DNA from: Arthrobacter sp. DWC3
GTDB taxonomy: Bacteria; Actinomycetota; Actinomycetes; Actinomycetales; Micrococcaceae
DNA: 64,000 bases
Assembly: GCF_002929375.1 (NCBI RefSeq)
Contig: NZ_PJIP01000001.1
Location: 186,001 to 250,000, forward strand
Direction: 5' to 3'
Position 1 is the stretch's first letter. Each line of letters starts with the position of its first letter. The notes beneath the pieces were generated by a model. That model saw only the letters and a program-made list of their open reading frames with translations, ran no database searches and was not told the origin of the DNA. This document shows positions 41,584-50,513 of this stretch, piece after piece. A program made the translations under genes and the position numbers.

Positions 41584-42696
41584 CTACAGGTCGAGGTTCA
41601 CGGGCCCGGCGGCTGCCGAGACGCAGGTCTGGATGAGCTGTCCGGGGGTGTTGTGCAGCTCGCCGGAGCGCAGGTCGCGGACCTGGCCTGCGCGCAGCGG
41701 CACGAGGCAGCTGTGGCAGATGCCCATCCGGCAGCCGCTCGGCATCAGGACGCCGGCATCCTCGCCGATGTCGAGCAGCGGGGTGTCGCCGTCGGCCTGC
41801 ACCTCGCGGTCGGACTGCTCGAAGGTGACGAGGCCGCCGTCGTGTCCGGCCCCCGCGGTGAGGTCGGTGCTGAACCGCTCGATGGTCAGCGTGCCGGTGC
41901 GCGAGGCCTCGGCTTCCGCCCCGGCGGTGACATTCGGCACGGTGCGCGCCTGCTCGAGGGCCGCTTCGCGTTCCCAGAGCTCCTCGGCGTCGTTGAGGAA
42001 GCCTTCCGGTCCGCAGGCGTAGGCGGCACGGGTGCGCCAGTCGGGGCAGAGGTCCGCGATGGTCTTGGCGGTGAACTGCAGGCGGCCGCGGGCGCTGGTG
42101 AACCAGTGGCGGACCGTGAGGTTGGGAAACTGGTCCGCGAGCTCGTCCAGCTCCTCGCGGAACAGGCTCTTCTCCGGGGTGCTGTTGGAGTTGATGAGCA
42201 CCACGTTGGCGTCCGGCCTGCGCGGGATCAGGGTGCGGATCATGCTCATGACCGGCGTGATGCCGCTGCCTGCCGTGAGCATGAGCAGGGAGCGCGGGTG
42301 CTCGGGGAGCACGAAGTCGCCCTGGGGCGGGGCGAGGAACAGGACGTCGCCGGGCTTGGTGTCGCGGACCAGGACGTGGGACACGGCGCCGGCGTCCTTG
42401 ACGGTGATCGCGGGGTCGTGACCTGCGGCATTGCTCAGGGAGTAGGAGCGCCACTGGCGGACGCCGTCGAGCTCGACGCCGATGCGCGCCCACTGGCCGG
42501 CCTGGTGCGCGTGCCAGCCGTTCCCGGGGCGGAAGTAGATGGTGGCCGAGTCCTCGGTCTCGTGCGCCACGCGCGTCACGATGCCGCGGAGCTGGCGCGA
42601 GGAGTACACCGGGTTGAAGAGCGCCAGGAAGTCTTCCGCCGTGAGCGGGGTGGTCAGCGCCGCGGTGACACGCGCCAACTTCGAAAACCGGATCAT
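41584..42696 (-). CDS. Ferredoxin-NAD(P)H reductase for the desaturase
   Basis: A 370-residue oxidoreductase passing electrons from NAD(P)H to the desaturase. Domains: FAD-binding (RSYSLS at 83-88), nucleotide-binding (TAGSGITPVMSM, about 141-152, and YACGPEGF) and a C-terminal plant-type 2Fe-2S ferredoxin domain with C322, C327, C330 and C358. Its arrangement matches Rv3230c. It precedes the desaturase by 22 nt and is divergent from a PucR/CdaR-like regulator. Confidence 0.93.
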   Translation of the reverse strand: MIRFSKLARVTAALTTPLTAEDFLALFNPVYSSRQLRGIVTRVAHETEDSATIYFRPGNGWHAHQAGQWARIGVELDGVRQWRSYSLSNAAGHDPAITVKDAGAVSHVLVRDTKPGDVLFLAPPQGDFVLPEHPRSLLMLTAGSGITPVMSMIRTLIPRRPDANVVLINSNSTPEKSLFREELDELADQFPNLTVRHWFTSARGRLQFTAKTIADLCPDWRTRAAYACGPEGFLNDAEELWEREAALEQARTVPNVTAGAEAEASRTGTLTIERFSTDLTAGAGHDGGLVTFEQSDREVQADGDTPLLDIGEDAGVLMPSGCRMGICHSCLVPLRAGQVRDLRSGELHNTPGQLIQTCVSAAAGPVNLDL

Positions 42697-42700
42697 TTAC

Positions 42701-42752
42701 CCAACGTTATAGCCTCTCCCGATAAAACTCTGCATGCGGGGCGTAAGGTTGG
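42701..42752. promoter_or_regulatory. Imperfect inverted repeat in the divergent reductase/regulator promoter
   Basis: CCAACGTTA (42701-42709) and TAAGGTTGG (42744-42752) are complementary at 8 of 9 positions across 34 nt, inside the 98-nt gap between the divergent genes. They could be operator half-sites for the adjacent regulator. Confidence 0.3.
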
Positions 42753-42794
42753 AGGAGAAGAATTATCTTGACGAAATAGATTGGGGCCGGTTCG

Positions 42795-43994
42795 GTGAGT
42801 TCAGACGTGATGATGACCGCGCCGCCGGAGCCGCCGTGGCTCGCCCTCCCGCCGGAGGTGAGCGACAGGCTGCGGCCCCTCACCCCGGACCTCGTGGAGG
42901 CGATCATCGAGGCCGTCCCGCAACTGGTCCCCGCGTACGCCCGGCCCCTCGAGGGCAACTTCGGCCGAGGCCTGCGCACCGGGGTGGCGGCAGCGCTCGA
43001 GCGGTTCCTCGAGCTGCCGGGTACCGGCATGCCCGCCCTCTCCGACCAGAGCCGACAGTTGGTTGCCGCCCTCGGCAGGGGTGAGTTCCGTCACGGACGC
43101 AGCATGGACGCGCTGCTCGGCGCCTACCGCATGGGGGCGCGCGTCACGTTCCGGGAGATGTCGCGGCGTTCCATGGAGGAGGGCCTCGGCCCTGCCGTGG
43201 TGGTGGATCTCGGCGAATCGATCATGGCGTACATCGACGAGCTCTCCGCCGTGAGCGCCGAGGCCTACGCCTTCGAGCAGTCCGAACGGGCAGGGGCCGT
43301 GGACCGGCGCCGCGCCGAACTGCTGGAGCTGCTGCTGCTCGGGCAGGCGGACGAGACCGCCCTGCGGCAGGCGGCGTCCCTCGCGGACTGGGCCGTGCCC
43401 GCGCAGGTCGCCGTGGTGACCCTGCCGCTGGACCGCGCCACGGGGATCCGGCAGCGGCTCGGGCCGGGCGCGATCGTCGTCGAGCGCGAGACGGACGCCG
43501 TCGCCCTGGTCCCCGAACGCGGGCCGCGGCAACGGGCCGAACTCGACCGGGTGCTCACCGGGCGCAGCGCGGCCATCGGCCCTGCGGGCGGCCTCGAGCA
43601 GGTGGCACAGTCGCTGCGCCTGGCGGTGCTGGCCGCGTCCATGCTGCCGCCGCGCGAGGGCAGCGACGAACCGCCGGTCTGGGCCGACGAGCACATGACC
43701 GAGGTGGTCCTCGCCGCGGAACCCTCGGCCGTCGGGGAACTGGCCCGCCGGCGGCTCGCCCCGCTGGCCGGCCTGCCCGACGGCCAGCGCGCCAAGCTCG
43801 AGGAGACCCTGCTCGCCTGGCTGCGGCACTGGGGGCAGCGGGCCCCCATCGCCGAGGAGCTCGGCATCCACGGGCAGACGGTCGGCTACCGCGTGCAGCA
43901 GCTGCGGGAACTCTTCGGTGACGACCTGAAGGACCCGAAGGTGCGCTTCGAACTGGAGATCGCCCTGCGGAGCGACCGGCGGGCTGCCGCCTAG
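42795..43994 (+). CDS. PucR/CdaR-type helix-turn-helix regulator
   Basis: A 399-residue protein. An N-terminal all-helical sensor region (about 1-170, of the RsbT-antagonist-like type found before PucR HTH domains) precedes a GGDEF-like middle. The C-terminal PucR HTH reads AKLEETLLAWLRHWGQRAPI with ELGIHGQTVGYRVQQLREL. Similar regulators lie divergent to the desaturase/reductase pair in other actinobacteria, suggesting local control of membrane lipid desaturation. The start may be GTG at 42795 or a nearby downstream ATG. It is convergent with alkA, sharing CTAG. Confidence 0.87.
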   Translation: MSSDVMMTAPPEPPWLALPPEVSDRLRPLTPDLVEAIIEAVPQLVPAYARPLEGNFGRGLRTGVAAALERFLELPGTGMPALSDQSRQLVAALGRGEFRHGRSMDALLGAYRMGARVTFREMSRRSMEEGLGPAVVVDLGESIMAYIDELSAVSAEAYAFEQSERAGAVDRRRAELLELLLLGQADETALRQAASLADWAVPAQVAVVTLPLDRATGIRQRLGPGAIVVERETDAVALVPERGPRQRAELDRVLTGRSAAIGPAGGLEQVAQSLRLAVLAASMLPPREGSDEPPVWADEHMTEVVLAAEPSAVGELARRRLAPLAGLPDGQRAKLEETLLAWLRHWGQRAPIAEELGIHGQTVGYRVQQLRELFGDDLKDPKVRFELEIALRSDRRAAA

Positions 43995-44854
43995 GCCCCG
44001 CTGTACGTGGCCGCGGTCCAGAGGTGGAACAGCGCGTACGCCCGGTAGGGGCGCCACGCCTCCGACCGCCGCTCGGCGTCCCGGATGCTCGGACCGCCCA
44101 TGGCGCGGCGTGCCACGAGGTCGCCGGGCGTGAACGCGTCGGGGTCGCGCAGGACCCGCACGGCCAGGTAGTCGGCGGACCACGGACCGATCCCCGGGAG
44201 GGCGAGCAGCTCCTTCCGCAGCGCCGCGTGGTCGCCGCCGGGGTCGAGCGACAGCCCGCCGGCGACGGCACGCGCCACGTTCTGCACCGTCGCGGCCCGC
44301 GTCCGGGTCACGCCGACGGCGGCGCGCAGCTCCTCGTGCGGAGCGTCGGCGATGGCCTGCGGCGTGGGGAACAGCGTGAGGCCGGCGTCCGTGGGCGTCC
44401 CGTAGGCGGCGGCGAGCCGCCCACCAAACGTGCCGCCCGCGGCCACGGACACCTGCTGGCCGAGGACCGTCATGATCGCGGCCTCGAAGGACTCCGGGTA
44501 GCCGACGGCGCGGAGACCCGGGCGGCGGCGCACCAGCGGACCGAGGAGCGGGTCGCCGTCGAATGCGCGGGCGACGGCGGCGACGTCCGTGTCGAGGTCC
44601 AGCCACGCGCGCGTGGTGCGTACGAGGTGGGCGAACTCGCCGTCGTCGTCCGTGTCCGCGGTGAGCCCCACGTCACCGGGCCGGACGGTGACGGTGACGC
44701 GGCGCGGGCCTCCCGGCGTCGTGAGCAGGCGCGTGTGTGAACGACCGGACCTGTCCGGGACCTCACAGCCCGGGATGGCGTGGTTGGCGAGGATCGCCGC
44801 GAGCGGACCCGGCTCGAGCGCGCCGTGCGGAGTGAGAACCGCGGAGCGGGTCAC
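43991..44854 (-). CDS. alkA: DNA-3-methyladenine glycosylase II (AlkA type)
   Basis: A base-excision glycosylase for alkylated purines, about 287 residues. The N-terminal AlkA beta domain leads into the HhH-GPD fold: MTVLGQQVSVAAGGTFGGRL, hairpin LLALPGIGPWSADYLAVRVL, and the catalytic Asp in DAFTPGDLVARRAMG. It lacks the Ada methyl-acceptor and AraC parts found in some fused homologues. The start is GTG at 44854, overlapping the SDR stop by 4 nt; a longer open frame upstream is the shadow of the SDR gene. Confidence 0.9.
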   Translation of the reverse strand: MTRSAVLTPHGALEPGPLAAILANHAIPGCEVPDRSGRSHTRLLTTPGGPRRVTVTVRPGDVGLTADTDDDGEFAHLVRTTRAWLDLDTDVAAVARAFDGDPLLGPLVRRRPGLRAVGYPESFEAAIMTVLGQQVSVAAGGTFGGRLAAAYGTPTDAGLTLFPTPQAIADAPHEELRAAVGVTRTRAATVQNVARAVAGGLSLDPGGDHAALRKELLALPGIGPWSADYLAVRVLRDPDAFTPGDLVARRAMGGPSIRDAERRSEAWRPYRAYALFHLWTAATYSGA

Positions 44855-45651
44855 GGCAGGATGGCGTCCACGTATCCGCCGTCCACGCGGACCGCCGCAC
44901 CGGTGGTGGCCGAGGCGAGGGGCGAGGCGAGGTAGGTGACCATGTTCGCGATCTCGCGGGGCTCGATGAGGCGCTCCAGCAGCGACTGCGGGCGGTGGTC
45001 CTTCATGAACTGCCGCTGCGCGTCCTCCCACCCGAGGTCCTTGTCCACGAGCTGGTACACGAAGTCCTCGACACCGCCGGTGTGCGTGGGGCCCGCGATG
45101 ACCGAGTTCACCGTCACCCCCGTGCCGCGGGCCTCCTTCGCGAAGCCGCGCGAGACGCCCAGCAGCGCCGTCTTGGACACCCCGTAGTGGATCATCTCGG
45201 CGGGGATGGCGACGGCGGAATCGCTCGCGATGTACTGGACGCGGCCCCAACCGGCGCCGATCATGCCCGGCAGGTAGGAACGGGTGAGGCGGATGGCGGT
45301 GAGGACGTTGACCTCGAAGTAGCGGCGCCACTCGGCGTCGTCGATCTCCAGCGCCGGCTGCGCACCGAAGATCCCGAGGTTGTTGACGAGGATGTCCACG
45401 GCGGGCAGGGTGCCGAGCGCCGTGGCGACGCCCTGATCCGTGGTGACGTCGGCCGCGACGGCCACGAGGTCGGCATCGGGCACGTCCTTGCGGATGGTCT
45501 CCATGGCGCGGGCGACTCCGCGGTGGCTGCGGCCGTTCACCCCCACGCGGGCACCCGCGGACGCGAGGCCCGCCGCGATGGCCATCCCGATGCCCTGCGT
45601 GGATCCGGTGACGAGCGCCGTCTTGCCGCTGAGGTCGATCGCCAATGCCAT
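44851..45651 (-). CDS. SDR family NAD(P)-dependent oxidoreductase
   Basis: About 266 residues, a classical short-chain dehydrogenase. The cofactor motif is TGSTQGIGMAIA, followed by NNLG (in place of NNAG), a catalytic Ser region YIASDSAV, and the Y-x3-K motif in IHYGVSKTALLG. The C-terminus VRVDGGYVDAIL is typical. The substrate is unknown. The ATG at 45651 has AGGAG upstream; an extension to 45690 is unlikely. It is coupled to alkA by a 4-nt overlap, an unexplained pairing. Confidence 0.92.
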   Translation of the reverse strand: MALAIDLSGKTALVTGSTQGIGMAIAAGLASAGARVGVNGRSHRGVARAMETIRKDVPDADLVAVAADVTTDQGVATALGTLPAVDILVNNLGIFGAQPALEIDDAEWRRYFEVNVLTAIRLTRSYLPGMIGAGWGRVQYIASDSAVAIPAEMIHYGVSKTALLGVSRGFAKEARGTGVTVNSVIAGPTHTGGVEDFVYQLVDKDLGWEDAQRQFMKDHRPQSLLERLIEPREIANMVTYLASPLASATTGAAVRVDGGYVDAILP

Positions 45652-45800
45652 GGGAGCTCCTGAGACCGTCGGGGGAGGGGACAGGAACAACCCTACGACG
45701 GCGGTGACACGGCGGTTGCGTGTAGCACGCGCGGTCCCCGTCCGTCACATCGGGGTGCGGATCGGTGGGTGACCGGGGCGTGGAGGAAAGTCCCAGTGAC

Positions 45801-45826
45801 ACCGGGTATTGTGCACCCGGTATATG
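45801..45826 (+). promoter_or_regulatory. Inverted repeat and shared CCCGGTATATG element upstream of the DUF4193 gene
   Basis: ACCGGGT and ACCCGGT (45801-45807 and 45815-45821) form a 7-bp inverted repeat. CCCGGTATATG (45816-45826) recurs exactly at 50554-50564 upstream of the DUF2382 gene. It lies about 75 nt before the ATG and may be part of a promoter. The rest of the 249-nt gap holds nothing else I can name. Confidence 0.35.
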
Positions 45827-45900
45827 GAATACTTCCGCCTCTTCCGAGGTTGAGAGTGGCATCTGGGCGTATTCCCGCCCACAGAAGGAGATCTACCCCC

Positions 45901-46206
45901 ATGGCAACCGACTACGACGAACCACGCGTCCGTCCGGAAGACCAGCCGGCCAACGAGTCCCTCGAGGCCATCCAGGCACAGCGCAGCGCGACCACGCAGA
46001 CCGCGCTGATCGATGTCGAGGACGGCGAGACCGCCGAAGGGATCGACCTCCCCGGGGCCGACCTCTCCCACGAGGAACTCCTCATCCAGGTCATCCCGCA
46101 GCAGGAGGACGAGTTCACCTGCATGTCCTGCTTCCTGGTGCACCACCGCAGCCAGCTTGCGCGCGAGAAGAACGGCGACAAGTACTGCACCGAGTGCGAG
46201 GGCTGA
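45901..46206 (+). CDS. DUF4193 domain protein (zinc-ribbon-like)
   Basis: A 101-residue acidic protein widely conserved in actinobacteria; its function is not established. The C-terminal half has two CxxC pairs (C74-x2-C77 and C96-x2-C99, in FTCMSCFLVHHRSQ and KYCTECEG) that should bind a metal as a zinc ribbon. The N-terminal half is acidic and probably flexible. An AGAAGGAG ribosome site precedes the ATG. It is a single-gene transcript ending at a strong hairpin. Confidence 0.93.
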   Translation: MATDYDEPRVRPEDQPANESLEAIQAQRSATTQTALIDVEDGETAEGIDLPGADLSHEELLIQVIPQQEDEFTCMSCFLVHHRSQLAREKNGDKYCTECEG

Positions 46207-46230
46207 CAGAACGTCCGGACCGCAACACGA

Positions 46231-46260
46231 AAAGCCCCTGGCCCTCCGGCCAGGGGCTTT
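46231..46260 (+). terminator. Terminator after the DUF4193 gene
   Basis: A perfect 13-bp stem (AAAGCCCCTGGCC / GGCCAGGGGCTTT) with a CTCC loop, followed by CTTCG. Confidence 0.9.
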
Positions 46261-46394
46261 CTTCGTCCGCGGGGTGAAGCGCCGGCCGAGTGTGCAGTTC
46301 CGGTGGGTCCTGGGCGTCCGGACCCACGGGACGGGCGCAAGCAAGCACCGATGCCGGGCGTGGTCACCCGCGCGCAGCCCAGTACGGTGGGGGG

Positions 46395-47036
46395 ATGGAG
46401 TCCTCACACGTCATCGTCCTGCCCGGAGGCGGCTACGGCATGCTGTCCGACACCGAGAGCGAGGTCATCGCGGAGCGCCTGCGCTCGCTCGGCCTCTCGG
46501 CCAGTGTCTTCTACTACCCCGTGCAGACCCGGCACCCCGGGCCGCTCGACGCCGTCCGTGAGGAGATCCGCCGGGTCCGCGCCACCGGCGTCGAGCGGCT
46601 GGCCCTCCTCGGCTTCTCCGCGGGCGGGCACCTCGCCGGGCACGCGGCCCTGACGGCGTCCGCGGATGCCGTGGAGGGCGTGGACGCCGCCGTCCTGTGC
46701 TACCCCGTGGTGTCCATGGAACTCGCCACGCACCGCGGCTCGCAGGACGAACTGCTCGGGCCCGACGCCGGTGGGGAACTCCGTGCGGCCACCTCCCTGG
46801 ACCGCCTCGTGACGGCGGACGCCCCGCCGTTCTTCGTCTGGCACACCGCCGAGGACGAAGCCGTACCCGTGGAGCACACGTACCTGCTGGGGCAGGCGCT
46901 CGCCGCGCACTTCGTCCCGCACGCCCTGCACGTGTTCGCCGAGGGCGAGCACGGCCTCGGGCTCGCGGAGGGCGCCGGCGCCGCCGAGCAGTGGAGCCGC
47001 CTCGCCGCCGACTGGCTCACGGCCCAGGGCTGGTGA
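46395..47036 (+). CDS. Alpha/beta hydrolase (acetyl-esterase/BD-FAE-like)
   Basis: A 213-residue alpha/beta hydrolase. It opens with the oxyanion strand VIVLPGGGYGMLSD. The nucleophile elbow is LLGFSAGGHLAG, the acid is in WHTAEDEAVPVEHT and the histidine is in EGEHGLGLAEG. This pattern is typical of small carbohydrate esterase/xylan esterase-like proteins that remove acetyl groups from sugars. The substrate is not proven. ATG at 46395 follows GGTGGGGGG. The AEC transporter follows after 31 nt. Confidence 0.87.
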   Translation: MESSHVIVLPGGGYGMLSDTESEVIAERLRSLGLSASVFYYPVQTRHPGPLDAVREEIRRVRATGVERLALLGFSAGGHLAGHAALTASADAVEGVDAAVLCYPVVSMELATHRGSQDELLGPDAGGELRAATSLDRLVTADAPPFFVWHTAEDEAVPVEHTYLLGQALAAHFVPHALHVFAEGEHGLGLAEGAGAAEQWSRLAADWLTAQGW

Positions 47037-47067
47037 CCGGCCCGGTCCTTCCCGGGGGCGGGGCCGC

Positions 47068-47994
47068 GTGATCCTGCAGACCCTCGTGGCGCTCGGTCCG
47101 GTCATCGGGCTGATCGCACTCGGCTACGCCCTCCGGGCGCGCAGCTTCGTGGCCCCGGCCTTCTGGCCGCCCGCGGAGCGGCTCTGCTACTTCGTCCTGC
47201 TGCCCGCGCTGTTCATCAGCGGCACCGCGACGGCGGACCTCGCTGGCCTGCCGATCGCCCTCATGGCGCCGATCCTCGCCGGGCCGGTCGTCCTGACGGC
47301 GCTCGGGCTCGTGGTCGCGCAGCGGTGGCTGGACCTCGACGGACCCGCGTTCACGTCCGTGCTGCAGGGCAGCATCCGGTTCAACAACTACCTCGGCCTC
47401 TCGATCGCCCTCGCCCTCTTCGGGGCCGACGGCGTGGCGCTCGCCGCCATCGCGAACACCGTCCTGGTGCCACTCGTCAACGTGCTGTGCACGCTCGGGT
47501 TCGCCCGCTACGGGGCGGAGCGGCTGACGCTCGCCGGCACCGTCCGGAGCATCGTCACCAATTCGCTGATCCTCGGCTGCGTCATCGGGATCCTGCTGAA
47601 CGTGTCGGGCGCGGGGCTGCCGCCGGGTGTCGCCGAGTTCGTGCGGACGCTGGGCAGCGCGTCGCTGCCGCTGGGGCTCCTCTGCGTGGGCGCGGCCCTG
47701 GACCTCCGGAGCATCGGCCGGAACCCGGGCGCCGTCGTCCTGGCCACCGCGGTGAAGTTCGCGGTGCTGCCGGGCCTAGGGATCGCAGGGTGCCTGCTGC
47801 TGGGCCTCACGGGGGAGCCGGCGGCCACCGTGATCCTCTTCCTGTCCCTGCCCACGGCGTCCTCGGCGTACGTCATGGCGCGGGCCCTCGGCGGGGATGC
47901 GCGGCTCATGGCCTCGACCATCACGCTGCAGACCGTTGCCGGGGTGCTCCACCTGCCGGTGGTGTTCCTCGTGATCCGAGCGCTCACCGGCTGA
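47068..47994 (+). CDS. AEC family transporter
   Basis: A 308-residue auxin-efflux-carrier family protein with about ten membrane segments in two inverted halves. Family stretches are LGPVIGLIALGYALRARSFV at the N-terminus, GSIRFNNYLGLSIALALFG, and the second-half LPLGLLCVGAALDL. Bacterial members move dicarboxylates, malonate or similar solutes. It starts at GTG 47068 and overlaps the end of the convergent glxA-like gene by 11 nt. Confidence 0.92.
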   Translation: MILQTLVALGPVIGLIALGYALRARSFVAPAFWPPAERLCYFVLLPALFISGTATADLAGLPIALMAPILAGPVVLTALGLVVAQRWLDLDGPAFTSVLQGSIRFNNYLGLSIALALFGADGVALAAIANTVLVPLVNVLCTLGFARYGAERLTLAGTVRSIVTNSLILGCVIGILLNVSGAGLPPGVAEFVRTLGSASLPLGLLCVGAALDLRSIGRNPGAVVLATAVKFAVLPGLGIAGCLLLGLTGEPAATVILFLSLPTASSAYVMARALGGDARLMASTITLQTVAGVLHLPVVFLVIRALTG

Positions 47995-49003
47995 GCGCCC
48001 GCCCGCCGAACTGCTCCTCGAGCTCGTGCAGGTCGAGGTCGCAGCCCTTGTCCGATCCCCGGAACGTGCGGCGGTACGCGGCAGGGCTGACGCCGAGGGC
48101 CTTCTGGAAGTGGTGGCGCAGCAGCACCGCCTGCCCGAAGCCTGCCGCGCGGGCGACGGCGTCGATGGTCAGCCGCGTCTCCTCCAGCAGCGACTGCGCG
48201 CGGAGGAGACGCTGCCCGGTGAGCCAGGCCGCCGGTGTGGTGCCGGTCTCCGAGCGGAACCGCCGGGCGAAGGTCCGCTCGCTCATGTGCAGGCGCTGGG
48301 CGAGCGTCGCCACGGTGATGTCCTGGTCCAGGTGGTCGGCGAGCCAGACCAGCAGTTCCTCCATGGAGGCGCCGCACTCCGTGGGGATGGGCCGCTCGAT
48401 GAACTGGGCCTGGCCGCCGTCACGGTGCGGGGGCACCACCATGCCGCGGGCGATCGCCGTCGCGGCCTTCGGCCCGAACGCCTGCCGGACGAGGTGCAGG
48501 CTGGCGTCGATACCCGAAGCCGTGCCGGCACTCGTGAGGATGTTGCCGTCCTCCACATAGAGCACGTTCTCGTCCACGCGGGTCTTCGGGTAGGTGTCGG
48601 CGAGGGTCCGCGTGTACCGCCAGTGGGTCGTCGCGGCGCGGCCGTCCAGCAGCCCGGCCTCCGCGAGCGCGAAGGCACCCGAGCACACGGAGAAGATCCG
48701 CGCACCCCGCCGGTCCGCGGCCCGCAGGGCGTCGAGGACGACGGCGGGCACCCCTGTGGCGGCCGAGAAGGGCGCCATGATGACGAGGTCCGCGTCGTCC
48801 ACGCCGGAGAGGTCGTCGTCGACCTGCAGGGACACGCCGGACGACGTCCGGACCAAGCCGGGCACGGGCGTGCAGATGCGGAGGTCGAAGGCGGGCAGGC
48901 CGACGCCGAGCGCCGAGCGGTCGACGCCGAACACCTCGCTGACCACCCCGAACTCGAAGATGGCGAGGTCCGGGAGGACGATCACGGCGATTTTCGAAAA
49001 CAT
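47984..49003 (-). CDS. GlxA family transcriptional regulator (DJ-1/PfpI domain plus AraC HTH)
   Basis: A 339-residue regulator. The N-terminal DJ-1/PfpI (class I amidotransferase-like) sensor domain (about 1-180) has the elbow FSVCSGAFALAEAGLLDG with Cys, and TTHW. The C-terminal AraC DNA-binding domain (about 230-320) has two HTHs: ITVATLAQRLHMSERTFARR and AGFGQAVLLRHHFQ. An open frame extends upstream to 49243, but homologues start at MFSKIAVIVLPD (ATG 49003). The target is not evident. It ends inside the end of the AEC gene. Confidence 0.92.
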   Translation of the reverse strand: MFSKIAVIVLPDLAIFEFGVVSEVFGVDRSALGVGLPAFDLRICTPVPGLVRTSSGVSLQVDDDLSGVDDADLVIMAPFSAATGVPAVVLDALRAADRRGARIFSVCSGAFALAEAGLLDGRAATTHWRYTRTLADTYPKTRVDENVLYVEDGNILTSAGTASGIDASLHLVRQAFGPKAATAIARGMVVPPHRDGGQAQFIERPIPTECGASMEELLVWLADHLDQDITVATLAQRLHMSERTFARRFRSETGTTPAAWLTGQRLLRAQSLLEETRLTIDAVARAAGFGQAVLLRHHFQKALGVSPAAYRRTFRGSDKGCDLDLHELEEQFGGRALSR

Positions 49004-49084
49004 GCCAGCAGTATGGCAGTTATTGAGCGTTATAGGTCGTTTCTGCCACTCTTTTTCGCGGTCCCGGAGGATCAGGATCGTTGC

Positions 49085-49252
49085 ATGAACCTTCTCCTGA
49101 TCCTCCTGGCCATCGTCCTCACGACCCTCCTGGTGCGGTACCTGCTGCGGATCATCCGCACGGACGCGCCGTCGGACCACCCGGCGTCGCACGCCGACTG
49201 GAACGCCGACTCCCTGCCCAGCTCCGCCTACGTCCTCCGGCACGACGCCTAG
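49085..49252 (+). CDS. Small single-pass membrane protein
   Basis: A 55-residue protein: one hydrophobic segment (MNLLLILLAIVLTTLLVRYL) followed by a charged tail of about 30 residues. There is no recognised family. ATG at 49085 is preceded by GGAGGATC at a workable distance. It is divergent from the GlxA-type regulator, with 81 nt between starts, so it could be a regulator target. Convergent with ltrA. Confidence 0.6.
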   Translation: MNLLLILLAIVLTTLLVRYLLRIIRTDAPSDHPASHADWNADSLPSSAYVLRHDA

Positions 49253-49301
49253 CAGTGCCCGTTCGGCGGCCGCTCCATGCCGGTCGCCGGAGGCCGCCCG
49301 C

Positions 49302-50513
49302 TCAGTGCTGGCCCCTGGCGTGCTCCTCGCGCACCGACGCCCGTGTCTCCGCGTACAGGAGGCTCTCCGCCGCCACGAGCACCGCGGCCACCGCGGCCGC
49401 GAGCGCGAGGGCAGCCAGCGGTGCGAGCGGCGCGGCCACCGGGATGAGCAGGATCAGCACGGCCGCCCCGCCGAGCCGCCACTTCTTCCAGTACCCGCCG
49501 ATGCGGCGCCAGAAGGCGGAGCTGCCGAGCAGGAACAGCGCGGCACCGCCGAAAAGCGCGAAGGAGCCGAGCAGGCCGAAGTCCTTCGTCTTGTCGATGT
49601 AGGCCAGGACGTCCTCCACGCCGAACGCGGACAGGATGATCCCGGCGACGAGGGGCAGATGCAGGTAGGTGTAACCGTCGACGGCGGCCGAGGTGCGCTG
49701 GCTGCCCTGCAGGGCGGCGAAGCGGTGCTCGGCCGCGATCGCCGTCACGTCGAAGTGCAGCCACCACAGGCACACCGACAGGGCGATCCCGAACACCGCG
49801 CCGAGCAGGATCGGGATGCTCACTGGCTCGCGCGAGGCGCCGACCCCGATGGCGACGATCGATTCGCCGAGCGCCAGGATGATCACGAGGCCGTGGCGCT
49901 CGGTCCAGTGGGCGGCCGAGGGCAGGCGCCAGTCGCCGCCCGAGGAAGTGAGGTAGGTCAGCGTGATGTCGAGTGCGAGCCCGGCCAGCCAGAACCAGGT
50001 CTGCGAAGGCCCACCGATGATCGCGCCGGTGATGATGAGTGTGGAGCCCGAGAACATAGCCACCGAGGTCCTGATCACCTGTCGCTGCAGCGGTTTGTCG
50101 TCCACCGCCGCGTACAGGTAGAGCAGGAGGTGCAGCAGGCGCACCACGAAGTACGCGAGGGCGAGGACGAGAGGGCCGCTGAGGCCGCCCTCGAGATCCG
50201 TGAACGCCTCCGGGATGGCGAGGGACGCGATGAACATGGCCACCATGACGGCGGACAGGCCGAGGCGCATGATGCCCTCGTCCACGTGCGTCTGGTTGCC
50301 GAGCCAGGAGTAGGAAACCCAGGACCACCAGAGCAGGCCCAGGATGATCATGCCCTGCAGCACGCCGGGGAACGAGTGCTCGTGGGCCATGAAACCGGTG
50401 ACCTGCGTGAACGCGAACACGAACACGAGGTCGAAGAAGAGTTCGAAGGTGGTGACGCGATGCGATTCGTCCGAGACGCGCGCCGCCCGCAGGGGTCTCC
50501 GCTGGAGATGCAT
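49302..50513 (-). CDS. ltrA: Low temperature requirement protein A (LtrA) family membrane protein
   Basis: A 403-residue polytopic protein of the LtrA family, named from Listeria, where it is needed for growth in the cold; its biochemical function is unknown. The signature VTTFELFFDLVFVFAFTQVT is at the N-terminus, with WWSWVSYSWLGNQTHVDEG and ERHGLVIILALGESIVAIGV further in. About ten hydrophobic segments. It may also be related to tellurite- or solute-linked membrane proteins. Divergent from the DUF2382 gene. Confidence 0.92.
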   Translation of the reverse strand: MHLQRRPLRAARVSDESHRVTTFELFFDLVFVFAFTQVTGFMAHEHSFPGVLQGMIILGLLWWSWVSYSWLGNQTHVDEGIMRLGLSAVMVAMFIASLAIPEAFTDLEGGLSGPLVLALAYFVVRLLHLLLYLYAAVDDKPLQRQVIRTSVAMFSGSTLIITGAIIGGPSQTWFWLAGLALDITLTYLTSSGGDWRLPSAAHWTERHGLVIILALGESIVAIGVGASREPVSIPILLGAVFGIALSVCLWWLHFDVTAIAAEHRFAALQGSQRTSAAVDGYTYLHLPLVAGIILSAFGVEDVLAYIDKTKDFGLLGSFALFGGAALFLLGSSAFWRRIGGYWKKWRLGGAAVLILLIPVAAPLAPLAALALAAAVAAVLVAAESLLYAETRASVREEHARGQH

